Below, piece by piece: positions 1 through 8,047 of a stretch of 19,961 nucleotides of DNA. The first letter of the stretch is position 1. Every line of letters starts with the position of its first letter. Under the pieces are notes generated by a model. The model was given only the letters and a program-made list of their open reading frames with translations. It did no database searches and was not told the DNA's origin. The stretch is taken from the NCBI GenBank assembly GCA_051871555.1, contig JBJECZ010000149.1, positions 1 through 19,961 on the forward strand, read 5' to 3'. The translations under genes were made by a program, and so were the position numbers. This DNA comes from SFTJ01 sp051871555. Lineage in GTDB: Bacteria > Bacteroidota > Bacteroidia > Bacteroidales > Muribaculaceae.

Positions 1-1664
1 TTTACATCAAGGCTAAAGACGGGATTTTCTTGAAATCGGTAATCAAGAAATCTACGGGTGCAGATGTGATGTCGTCGTATAGCAAAACTGATTGTTACAT
101 CTATAACGGTACTGACGATGGAGAGACCTACACCGTTACATCGTATAATGCCGACGATGTGCGCAATGCCAGCTGCACTGTGAATGTTGATGACGCATCG
201 AAAGTGTCAGTTCAACGCTACAACAACACTGTGGTGAATTTGGAGAATGGCGACAACACCGTTAAATTCAGCACAACCGACGAAGTTCCATTTTCTATCC
301 GTCCGGTAATGAGCAAACCGTTATATAAGGTATGGCTGAATGATGTTGAACAGGCTCCAAACGGCACAGGTTGGAATATTACACCAGCAAATGGCGACGT
401 GATTAAGATTCAAGCTAACTATCCTGACCAAAAGGAATCGGTTAAGTTCAACTACGAGAATGAAGAATCGCAAGAAATAATCACTAAAGTGACTGTTGAC
501 GGTGTTGAAGTAACCAACTATAACGACGAGAACTTTGAAGTGCAATGCGGCTCTTTGATTGAAGTGTTCTTCAATACCACTGACTACAAAGTTGATAATT
601 TCACCGTTAACGGCTCATCGCAATCGGTTTACACTTCATATAGTACCTACGTTACCGGCACTACCACATTCTATGTTAATGCTCACAAGTATGCAGTGTA
701 CAAGGTGAAACTTACTATCACCGACCCTTCGCATATCACTGTTTATAAGGGCGAGATGTATAATAACATCACTTACACCGGCCTTGTTGCCGGAGAGAAC
801 AACCTTGAGGTTCCGGAAAGCAATAGCACTATTCAGATAGTTGCCAACTCAGGCTGCTACATTACATCGGTTACTGACAACAACGACAACACTTATAGCA
901 CTAACTATAATAATGCCTACGTTGTTACTTGCTCTGATGGCTTGGAGGTGACTGTGGAAAGTGGTGCAATCGTACGCGACAAGACTGTTGTGGTGTATGT
1001 TGACGATGTTACAGCTGCAGGTTACCGATATATGTCGCGTAGCGACCGCAGCAATATTAACTTAGAGAGCGGATACAACGTGATTCCGTTCTACGATGGC
1101 GACAACGATTTCCAAATCGGCGCTTACAATTCACCAATCTGCAAGCTTTACAAGGACAATGAACTGGTAGCTCCTGCCTATGAGGGCGGCACTTACTATA
1201 ACTTGACTATGGCTGACGGCGATGTATATAAGTTGTTCTTGAAGGCTGAACCAACCACCTATAATGTAACATTCGATGTGGCAAACGATGCAGCTTCAGA
1301 GGTGACTGTTACTGCCGACCGTATCACCACAATCAGCAATTTCACTGAAACTTTGGAAGCATTTGGTGGCACTGAAATTAAGATTGCTGCAAACGATGCT
1401 GACACTCAAATCACTGTTAAGGTTAACAATGAACCGTTGACAATTGGTGAAGACGGCGCTTACACATTCAACGTGGCAGCCAACAGCAATGTGTCGGTGG
1501 TGCTTGGCAACGACGGCATCAGCTCGATTGAAGCCGACGCAGCAACCGGCAACGTATACAACACTCAAGGTGTGATGGTGCTGAAAGCTGCCGACGCTCA
1601 AAACGTCAACTCTCTGCCAGCCGGCATCTACATCATGAACGGCAAGAAGATTGTTGTTAAATGA
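1..1664 (+). CDS. Secreted beta-repeat protein with T9SS-type C-terminal tail, 5' truncated
   Basis: The reading frame is open from the first complete codon (position 3), so the gene begins upstream of the window; the TTG at 30 is not a credible start. About 554 residues are visible. They are rich in Asn, Thr, Val and Tyr and have alternating hydrophobic residues, as in extracellular beta-sandwich repeats. A unit recurs at about 171-690 and 979-1500, with a partial copy at about 708-960: a V-x-V-D-D strand, then a Leu-Glu-x-Gly-x-Asn turn, then a LYK strand, then an ADGDV/ANGDV strand. The C-terminus contains VYNTQGVMVL, then LPAGIYIMNGKKIVVK, matching the type A T9SS sorting domains of Bacteroidetes. 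No catalytic motif is visible, so an adhesin or structural role is only a guess. Codons are more A/T-rich than in the following genes. A weak hairpin (1668-1683) and a stronger one (1756-1810) follow the stop. Confidence 0.8.
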   Translation, partial: YIKAKDGIFLKSVIKKSTGADVMSSYSKTDCYIYNGTDDGETYTVTSYNADDVRNASCTVNVDDASKVSVQRYNNTVVNLENGDNTVKFSTTDEVPFSIRPVMSKPLYKVWLNDVEQAPNGTGWNITPANGDVIKIQANYPDQKESVKFNYENEESQEIITKVTVDGVEVTNYNDENFEVQCGSLIEVFFNTTDYKVDNFTVNGSSQSVYTSYSTYVTGTTTFYVNAHKYAVYKVKLTITDPSHITVYKGEMYNNITYTGLVAGENNLEVPESNSTIQIVANSGCYITSVTDNNDNTYSTNYNNAYVVTCSDGLEVTVESGAIVRDKTVVVYVDDVTAAGYRYMSRSDRSNINLESGYNVIPFYDGDNDFQIGAYNSPICKLYKDNELVAPAYEGGTYYNLTMADGDVYKLFLKAEPTTYNVTFDVANDAASEVTVTADRITTISNFTETLEAFGGTEIKIAANDADTQITVKVNNEPLTIGEDGAYTFNVAANSNVSVVLGNDGISSIEADAATGNVYNTQGVMVLKAADAQNVNSLPAGIYIMNGKKIVVK

Positions 1665-1714
1665 TTTTGCCCTCCGATGGGCAGAGTTTAAAAAACTGCT
1701 CAGTAATACGACGA

Positions 1715-1744
1715 ATTTGTGAAACATAACAGAATGTCACAAAT
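1715..1744. repeat. Inverted repeat downstream of the beta-repeat gene
   Basis: An 8-base perfect inverted repeat, ATTTGTGA (1715-1722) and TCACAAAT (1737-1744), is separated by 14 bases. No T-tract follows, so it is a poor intrinsic terminator. It could be an mRNA 3'-end stabilising hairpin or a protein-binding site. Confidence 0.35.
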
Positions 1745-1755
1745 ATTCTAACTCG

Positions 1756-1818
1756 ACAATGCCGGCAGCGGCTCACCCAAAATCTAACGGATGACTGCTG
1801 CAGGCATTGTTTTGCTTT
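1756..1818 (+). terminator. Probable intrinsic terminator of the beta-repeat gene
   Basis: The arms ACAATGCCGGCAGC (1756-1769) and GCTGCAGGCATTGT (1797-1810) pair with a single mismatch over 14 positions, with a loop of about 27 bases. A T-rich run (tttgcttt) follows directly. The hairpin overlaps the TTG at 1807, which supports starting the protease gene downstream at ATG 1867 instead. Confidence 0.6.
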
Positions 1819-1842
1819 ATTAAACAATCATCTGCATCTTTA
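1811..1842 (+). promoter_or_regulatory. Candidate promoter of the protease-LRR operon
   Basis: TTTG at 1811-1814, a 20-base spacer, and CATCTTTA at 1835-1842 match the Bacteroidetes TTTG/TAnnTTTG pattern with two mismatches in the -7 box. It lies just after the preceding hairpin and 24 bases before ATG 1867. The -33 element shares bases with the terminator T-tract. Confidence 0.3.
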
Positions 1843-1866
1843 ATTTATCACCAAATAATTCAAGAC

Positions 1867-4188
1867 ATGAAGAAATTTCTACTTCTGTTGGCTTTGGCAT
1901 TTGCAGTGCTTCCCGCTGCTTCACAGTCGAAACTCGACCTGCTGAGCAAGGCACAGCTGCGCACAAAGCGACTGGAATTGGCTAAAATGTCCGACAGCCA
2001 ATTCTCTCAAAAGATGAAAGCACTGAAGCGCGGCTTAGGCGTGCCAAACAGCAATATGTTGGCAATCATCCGCCTCAACGACGGCTACACCGAACAAGAT
2101 TTGCAGAACGAAGGCGTGACAGTGCTGCGCAGCAGCCATGGCTTTGCCTTTGTGGCTGTGCCTGCAGAGCAAGTCGAGAAGGTGTCGCAGCTGAAGTGTG
2201 TGCGCCACATGCAACTGTCGCGCACCATGACGCCAAAGCTGAATAACGCACGCGCATTGACCGGCGTCGACAAGATTCATCAAGGACTCAACCTCACACA
2301 GGCTTACACAGGCAAAGGCGTGATTGCCGGCATTGTTGATGGCGGCATCGACCCTAACCACATCAACTTTCAGGATGCCGAAGGCAACAGTCGCATCAAC
2401 CATTTTGAATATCTCACCATCGACCCTAACGCCATAAGCACGGACGAATGCGTGATTCATAAAGTTTACGACGCAACCACTATCAACAAATTCACCACCG
2501 ACGACAACTCGTCGTTTCACGGCACTCACACCATGGGCATCATGGCAGGTGGCTATCGCGGCGAACTGAACGTGGCTGAAGCTGACGCATCAACCGGCTT
2601 GGCAAATATATCGTCGATGGCTAACCCCTACTACGGCGTGGCTTACGAGAGCGAAATAGCTGCAGCGTGCGGCGAACTCTACGACATTGTGATTGCCACC
2701 GGTGTGGAAGACATCTTGATGTACGCCGACAAGGAAAACAAGCCGTCAGTAATCAACCTGTCGCTGGGCAGCAACACCGGCACACACGACGGCACCGGCG
2801 TAATCAACCAATTTTTCGACGCCTTAGCCGAGGACTACAACGCCATCATCTGCGTGTCGGCTGGCAACGAGGGCGACATGAACATCGCTTGCAACAAAAC
2901 TTTCACCAGCACCGACACCGAATTAAAGACTTTCATCGAGGGCTATAATGCCGAGATTAACTCAGAAACTCGCTATGCCCGTGCAGGTTCAGTGGAAATC
3001 TACAGCAACGACAATACGCCTGTAAAATCAATAAAATGTGTAATTTACAACACGTCACGCAACAAAATAGCGCTCAACTTATCAATGACAATCGACGAAA
3101 CCACCGAAGGCACAGGCAAATATTGGGTATCGTCGGCCGATTATCAAGAGTCGTCAACCGACATCATTAACCAGACTCTTGGACTATATTTTGAAGGCTT
3201 CATTGGCTTGGGTTGGAGCTACGATGAATATAGCAATCGTTTTTGTGCCGTTGTTGATTATACGCTCATAAACAGCGAAAGTAACGCCAGCGGCAACTAT
3301 AAAGTGGGATTCGTAGTAGAAGGCACCGAAGGTCAGCGCGTCGACACCTACTGCGACGGTCAGTTTTCATATTTCAGCAACAACGACATCGAAGGTTGGG
3401 ACGACGGCATGAACAACGGCTCAATCAGCGACCTTGCCACCGGCAAAAGCCTGCTCGTGGTGGGCAGCTACAATTCAGCCAGCGAATGGGGCGCTCTCGA
3501 CGGTTTGATGTATCGTGCAACCTACGACACACCGGTTAATCAGGTAACTTCGTTCTCGTCGTATGGCACACTTATCGACGGCCGCAACCTGCCGCACGTG
3601 CTTGCACCGGGTGCAGTGATTATTTCGTCGATGAGCCACTACTACGAGAATGCCGGCTACGCCGACGAGGCAGCCACATCGGCTGTGGTGCCCAACACCA
3701 CTCGCAAAGATTCGTTTGGCTGGGCAATGGGCACATCAATGGCGTCGCCTCACGTTGCCGGTGCCATTGCATTGTGGCTTGAAGCCGACCCCGACTTGAC
3801 CCTCAACGATGTGAAAGATATAATTGCCCAAACAGCCCATAAGGACCAATACACCGACCTCGAACCCGACCAGGTGAAGGTTGGAGCCGGCAAATTCGAC
3901 GCCTACGAAGGCCTCAAGGAAGTGATTCGCCGCAAAGAAGCAGGTATTGGCAGCGTGAATGCCGACGACAATCGTCTGGTGGTTCAGCCCACCGGCGAAC
4001 GCTCGTTCAAGGTGTTCCTTGCCGATGCCAAGAACATCAACACAACAGTTTACACCACAATGGGTGCTTGCGTGCTACAACAACACGCCGAAGGCAACGA
4101 GGACACCATCAACCTCGAAGCCCTCACCCCGGGCTACTACGTTGTGAACGTAAACGGCCGTCACTCAAAGTGCATCGTGGTTAAGTGA
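1867..4188 (+). CDS. Secreted subtilisin-like S8 serine peptidase with T9SS-type tail
   Basis: This 773-residue exported protease of family S8 has the full catalytic set. Asp158 is in GIVDGGID, His218 in SSFHGTH, the oxyanion Asn334 in SAGNEG, and Ser624 in GTSMASPH. ATG 1867 is chosen because it opens directly into a signal peptide (MKK, a Leu/Ala-rich core, then ASQ); the longer frame from TTG 1807 starts inside a terminator hairpin. Residues about 25-130 resemble an N-terminal propeptide. Asn334 and Ser624 are about 290 residues apart, against roughly 65 in minimal subtilisins, so a beta-rich domain is inserted there (about residues 350-540). The end (VYTTMG, then TPGYYVVN, final IVVK) resembles a type A T9SS sorting domain, so surface attachment or secretion is inferred. 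The substrate is unknown. The LRR gene follows after 36 bases and is probably co-transcribed. Confidence 0.93.
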   Translation: MKKFLLLLALAFAVLPAASQSKLDLLSKAQLRTKRLELAKMSDSQFSQKMKALKRGLGVPNSNMLAIIRLNDGYTEQDLQNEGVTVLRSSHGFAFVAVPAEQVEKVSQLKCVRHMQLSRTMTPKLNNARALTGVDKIHQGLNLTQAYTGKGVIAGIVDGGIDPNHINFQDAEGNSRINHFEYLTIDPNAISTDECVIHKVYDATTINKFTTDDNSSFHGTHTMGIMAGGYRGELNVAEADASTGLANISSMANPYYGVAYESEIAAACGELYDIVIATGVEDILMYADKENKPSVINLSLGSNTGTHDGTGVINQFFDALAEDYNAIICVSAGNEGDMNIACNKTFTSTDTELKTFIEGYNAEINSETRYARAGSVEIYSNDNTPVKSIKCVIYNTSRNKIALNLSMTIDETTEGTGKYWVSSADYQESSTDIINQTLGLYFEGFIGLGWSYDEYSNRFCAVVDYTLINSESNASGNYKVGFVVEGTEGQRVDTYCDGQFSYFSNNDIEGWDDGMNNGSISDLATGKSLLVVGSYNSASEWGALDGLMYRATYDTPVNQVTSFSSYGTLIDGRNLPHVLAPGAVIISSMSHYYENAGYADEAATSAVVPNTTRKDSFGWAMGTSMASPHVAGAIALWLEADPDLTLNDVKDIIAQTAHKDQYTDLEPDQVKVGAGKFDAYEGLKEVIRRKEAGIGSVNADDNRLVVQPTGERSFKVFLADAKNINTTVYTTMGACVLQQHAEGNEDTINLEALTPGYYVVNVNGRHSKCIVVK

Positions 4189-4224
4189 CAATACAACGAG
4201 AATTTTAACTAAAACATCACAATA

Positions 4225-7200
4225 ATGAAAACATTACACAAACTTTGGCTTCGTGCCCTGATGGCTGTGCTGGCTATAGGCTTTGCCTCGGCTGCCATGG
4301 CGCAGGACAGCGATGACAAGCCTGCCATCACCATCAAGACATCGAGCTACGCCACTAACGGCGAAAGCAATGTGGCGACCATTCTCATCGGCGGCACGTT
4401 AGAAGGCACCTATATCGACGTAGATTGTGGCTACGGATTAGAAGAACACGAACTTAAGATTGCCGAACTCGACGAAGAAGGCTCGTGGAGCGGCACTTAC
4501 CTCACTTGCAACGTGTCGAAAGACGACGTGATTCGCATCTATGCCGACGACCCTTCGATTATCGACGTGCTCAACGCCAGCGGATGCTACATACGCTCAA
4601 TCGAGATGCCCGAGTGCACCAACCTGCGCATCCTCGACCTCAGCCACAACGAGTTGGAGAGCCTCGACCTCACCAACTTCAACCAGTTGAGCGCCCTATA
4701 CCTTAACGACAACCCATTCAACAAAAGTCCGCTTGTGATTGGCAGCAAGCCCAATCTGATGATTCTCGACATCGGTCAGATTGAAAAAATGACCGATTCG
4801 TTCACCCTAACCGACTACCCTAACCTGGTGACTTTCGACGCCTGGGCAAACAAATCGCTCAACGCGCTCGACCCCAGTCAATGTCCGCTGCTGCAAAAGA
4901 TTTCAATCGACGGCACCAATGTGGCAAGCCTCGACTTGAGCAACAACGAGCGGCTCACCATCCTTAACATCAGCGACACCCGCATCGATGAAATCGACCT
5001 CAGCAACACTCCTTACCTCAATCAGCTGTACTGCGACCACCTTTCGGGCTCGGTGAACAAAGGCGTGAAACTCAAGTCGCTCGACCTCAGCCACTCGCCT
5101 AACCTGATTTATTTGTTTGCCAGCGGAAACGATTTCACCTCGATTGATTTGAGCAACAACATATATTTGCAAGACATTTACCTCAACGACAACAAGCTCA
5201 CCACAATCGACCTGGAGAATAACGTGAACCTCAACAACGTGATTCTGCGCAACAACTACTTCAACTTTGCCACTCTGCCGCTGCCAAGCGAAAGCTGGAA
5301 CCAATACGACTATATGCAGCGCAATATGCCAATCGAGCGCACTCAAAAGGTGGGTACGGTAATCGACTTCAGCGACAAAGTGCTGCGTGAGGGCTACAAC
5401 ACCACCATGGCAGTGTATATGACCAGCGAAACCGACCCTAACTCGCGCGTTGAGCTCGACGAGACCTACTACAGCTACGACGCCGGCAAACTCACACTGC
5501 TCAAGGAAACCACCGACAGCGTGTATGTGGCTTTTGCCTGCGACGCGTTCCCGCAAAGCACTCTCGCCTCGATGCCGCTGCGCACCGATAAGTTTATCGT
5601 TAAGAGCGAAGAAAACTTCGGCAAGGACGATGTTGCGCTGTCGTTTGCAGCGCCAATCAGCTCAAGCGGCGTTGACATCACAATGAGCATTGGCATCCTT
5701 GGCGCGTCAGCACAAAGCCCAAAGATGTTCTACGTTGACTTTGGCGACGGCGTGAAGCAAGAATTCGTCGCCACCACAAGCAGCGAGCTGCCCGTCATTC
5801 CAAACGTGAATGCCATCAACTCGCGCATGGGCAAAGTTACTGTGTATGTGCCCGAAGGCGAAATGGTGGGCGCATTCGGCATCAGCGGCATAACGCTCAA
5901 CAGCATCGACTTGAGCAACCTGCGTGCCGCCAAAACGCTGAAGATTGAAAATGCCGACCTCTACAGCATCGACCTCGGCTGGTGCCGTAGCCTCAGCTCG
6001 CTCACTCTGCATGGCAACCACTTCAGTTCGCTCAACATACGCGGCGTGAACGACGGTTATCAGAAAACTCTGCTCACCGACATCGACTTGAGCAACAACG
6101 AGATTGCTTCGGTGACACTCAACGATGGCTACACCATTCATCACCTCGACTTGAGTCACAACAAGCTCACCGAATTGAACCTCAAAGACACCGATATGCT
6201 GGAATGGCTGAGCGTGAAGGACAACGACTTGACCACTATCAACGTCAGCTACTGCACTCTCATGACCGACCTCGACATTTCAGACAACAACATATCGTCG
6301 ATTGTGCTGCCGAGCGATAACTCGTTTAAGCGCGTTCACGTTGAAGGCAACGCACTCACCTTTGCCACCCTGCCACCATTCTTCGGCGCCGAGGAATACA
6401 CCTTCTCGCCACAGGACGATGTAACCATCCCAACCATCGGTCCGGGCTGCGACCTCGCCGAACACAATTTCGAAAACGCCACAGTGTATGTGCTGAAATT
6501 TGAAGACGGCACCGAATGTGCCCTCGGCACCGACTACACCGTTGACGGCGGCAAGATTCGCTACCTCGAACCAATCATCGGCAAAAAGGTGTATGTGGAA
6601 ATGACTAACCCCAACTTTGCCGGTCTGACCTTGAAAACTACTGTGATGGAAGCCGCAGCAATGCCTACGCACGTGTTCGGCACATTCACCACAACAAACA
6701 ACGCCACCGGCACACTCATCATGGTGGCTAAGGAGGCGAGCACGCTGGTTTGCATCGACTGGAAGGGCGACGGCGTGGAACTCGAGCAATACATCGTTGG
6801 CACCTCGCCAACCCGATTCGATGTCACCTCGCATGCCGGTTGCACAGCCCGCGTTTATTCTTACAACGAAAACAGCGGCATCACCGTGTTCAGCATCTCC
6901 AACGTGATGATGAGCAGCGCCGACTTCTCGCCGATGACCGAACTCACCGCCTTGACAGTGAAGGGCGCCGGTTTGAGCTCAATCACCTTGCCTGAAGCAG
7001 CCATCGAAGAGCTAAACCTCGACAGCAACTCGTTCTCGAGCATCGACCTCTCGAAGTATGCATCGTCGCTGAAATATCTGTTCCTCAACAGCAACCAATT
7101 CACCGAATTCGATGCCTCGGCTTATCCTAACCTGATGTTGCTGGGCATGAACAACAATCAACTCACCAAAATCAAGCTCGACAACGAATGGATGTGGCAA

Positions 7201-7908
7201 TTGGCGTTGAGTACCAACCAACTTCCCGAAATCGACCTCACCGGCGTGCCTCGCATGGAACAGATTTCGCTCGACCACAACCAACTCGAAACACTCGACG
7301 TGACCGGACTCAACGATTTGCGCGTGCTGCTCATCGACAACAACAAATTCCGATTCAGCACCCTGCCAAAAGACAATGGCTACATGCTGTACTCTTACAG
7401 CGACCAAGCCGACCTGCCTGTTGAGCTTATTAACGGCGAAGTCGACTTGTCGTCGGAAGCCGAGATTGATGGCGTTGAAACCGTCTACCGCTGGTTCGTC
7501 AGCAAGCCTTACTTCGATGAATACGGCGAACTCACTGGCGAAGAACTTTACGTTGACGACGAATATAACACCGACAAGGGCGTGACCTATTTCCACACTA
7601 TGATTGACAACATCGTGGGCGCCCTCACCAACGAAACATTCCCGAAACTGACGCTCTATACCGAGGCATTCGACATCACCACAACAGGCATCGATGCTGT
7701 CAGCACCGATGAAACTTGTGTGAAGGTGGATAATGGATGCATCATTGCCACAAATTGCTGCAACATCACTATGCGCGTTTATGGCGCCAACGGTGCTCTC
7801 ATCTGCACCGCTGCTCCTGCCAACGGCGTGGCTGTCACCAGCCAACTGCTGCCGGGCGTATATGTTGTGGCAATAGCCAACACGACAACTAAGGTGGTTG
7901 TGAAATAA
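4225..7908 (+). CDS. Large secreted leucine-rich-repeat protein, three similar modules, T9SS-type tail
   Basis: A 1227-residue protein with a signal peptide (MKTLHKLWLR, hydrophobic core, AMAQ; cleavage near residue 26). Three modules follow. Each starts with a beta domain carrying an Asp/Gly motif: YIDVDCGYG at 63-71, FYVDFGDG at 502-509, VCIDWKGDG at 842-850. Each continues with LRRs of about 21 residues (IDLSNN, LYLNDN and LDLSHN types) and closes with a cap opening F-A/S-TLP at about 348, 713 and 1043. The last 75 residues (from about 1153) form a T9SS-like sorting domain ending LLPGVYVV and KVVVK. LRR proteins of this type usually bind proteins or glycans at the cell surface; no enzymatic motif is visible. 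It follows the S8 protease by 36 bases with no promoter between, so the two are probably made together. A strong terminator follows. Confidence 0.9.
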   Translation: MKTLHKLWLRALMAVLAIGFASAAMAQDSDDKPAITIKTSSYATNGESNVATILIGGTLEGTYIDVDCGYGLEEHELKIAELDEEGSWSGTYLTCNVSKDDVIRIYADDPSIIDVLNASGCYIRSIEMPECTNLRILDLSHNELESLDLTNFNQLSALYLNDNPFNKSPLVIGSKPNLMILDIGQIEKMTDSFTLTDYPNLVTFDAWANKSLNALDPSQCPLLQKISIDGTNVASLDLSNNERLTILNISDTRIDEIDLSNTPYLNQLYCDHLSGSVNKGVKLKSLDLSHSPNLIYLFASGNDFTSIDLSNNIYLQDIYLNDNKLTTIDLENNVNLNNVILRNNYFNFATLPLPSESWNQYDYMQRNMPIERTQKVGTVIDFSDKVLREGYNTTMAVYMTSETDPNSRVELDETYYSYDAGKLTLLKETTDSVYVAFACDAFPQSTLASMPLRTDKFIVKSEENFGKDDVALSFAAPISSSGVDITMSIGILGASAQSPKMFYVDFGDGVKQEFVATTSSELPVIPNVNAINSRMGKVTVYVPEGEMVGAFGISGITLNSIDLSNLRAAKTLKIENADLYSIDLGWCRSLSSLTLHGNHFSSLNIRGVNDGYQKTLLTDIDLSNNEIASVTLNDGYTIHHLDLSHNKLTELNLKDTDMLEWLSVKDNDLTTINVSYCTLMTDLDISDNNISSIVLPSDNSFKRVHVEGNALTFATLPPFFGAEEYTFSPQDDVTIPTIGPGCDLAEHNFENATVYVLKFEDGTECALGTDYTVDGGKIRYLEPIIGKKVYVEMTNPNFAGLTLKTTVMEAAAMPTHVFGTFTTTNNATGTLIMVAKEASTLVCIDWKGDGVELEQYIVGTSPTRFDVTSHAGCTARVYSYNENSGITVFSISNVMMSSADFSPMTELTALTVKGAGLSSITLPEAAIEELNLDSNSFSSIDLSKYASSLKYLFLNSNQFTEFDASAYPNLMLLGMNNNQLTKIKLDNEWMWQLALSTNQLPEIDLTGVPRMEQISLDHNQLETLDVTGLNDLRVLLIDNNKFRFSTLPKDNGYMLYSYSDQADLPVELINGEVDLSSEAEIDGVETVYRWFVSKPYFDEYGELTGEELYVDDEYNTDKGVTYFHTMIDNIVGALTNETFPKLTLYTEAFDITTTGIDAVSTDETCVKVDNGCIIATNCCNITMRVYGANGALICTAAPANGVAVTSQLLPGVYVVAIANTTTKVVVK

Positions 7909-7929
7909 CAGGCAGGGTTTCACTGCTTT

Positions 7930-7976
7930 AAGGGCTGTGTCGTAATCTTAATCAGATTCGACACAGCCCTTTCTCT
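7930..7976 (+). terminator. Intrinsic terminator after the LRR gene
   Basis: A perfect 13-bp stem pairs AAGGGCTGTGTCG (7930-7942) with CGACACAGCCCTT (7959-7971). A second inner stem (AATCT 7944-7948 with AGATT 7954-7958) extends it, and ttctcttt follows. On the - strand the hairpin has no T-tract, so it serves mainly the + strand operon. Confidence 0.85.
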
Positions 7977-8047
7977 TTATCAGCGTCAAGCCTACGGCAG
8001 GAAGTATACTAATGCCCGACTTGTCCGACCACCATCTGATATGCTGG

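Noticed and set aside
1668..1683. TGCCC/GGGCA hairpin after the first gene as the main terminator
   Set aside because: The stem has only five base pairs and no T-tract; the longer hairpin at 1756-1810 is a better candidate.
1807..1866. A longer N-terminus for the S8 protease from TTG 1807
   Set aside because: The TTG lies in the arm of a terminator hairpin, and the extra 20 residues precede a clear signal peptide starting at ATG 1867.
4620..7350. Repeated DNA in the LRR gene as a possible CRISPR or satellite array
   Set aside because: The recurring bases encode the 21-residue leucine-rich repeat in frame and vary at third positions; there are no constant repeats with unique spacers.
7012..7923. 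A 303-codon open frame on the - strand across the end of the LRR gene
   Set aside because: It mirrors the repetitive codons of the LRR gene, has no recognisable domain and no promoter, and overlaps a strongly supported gene.
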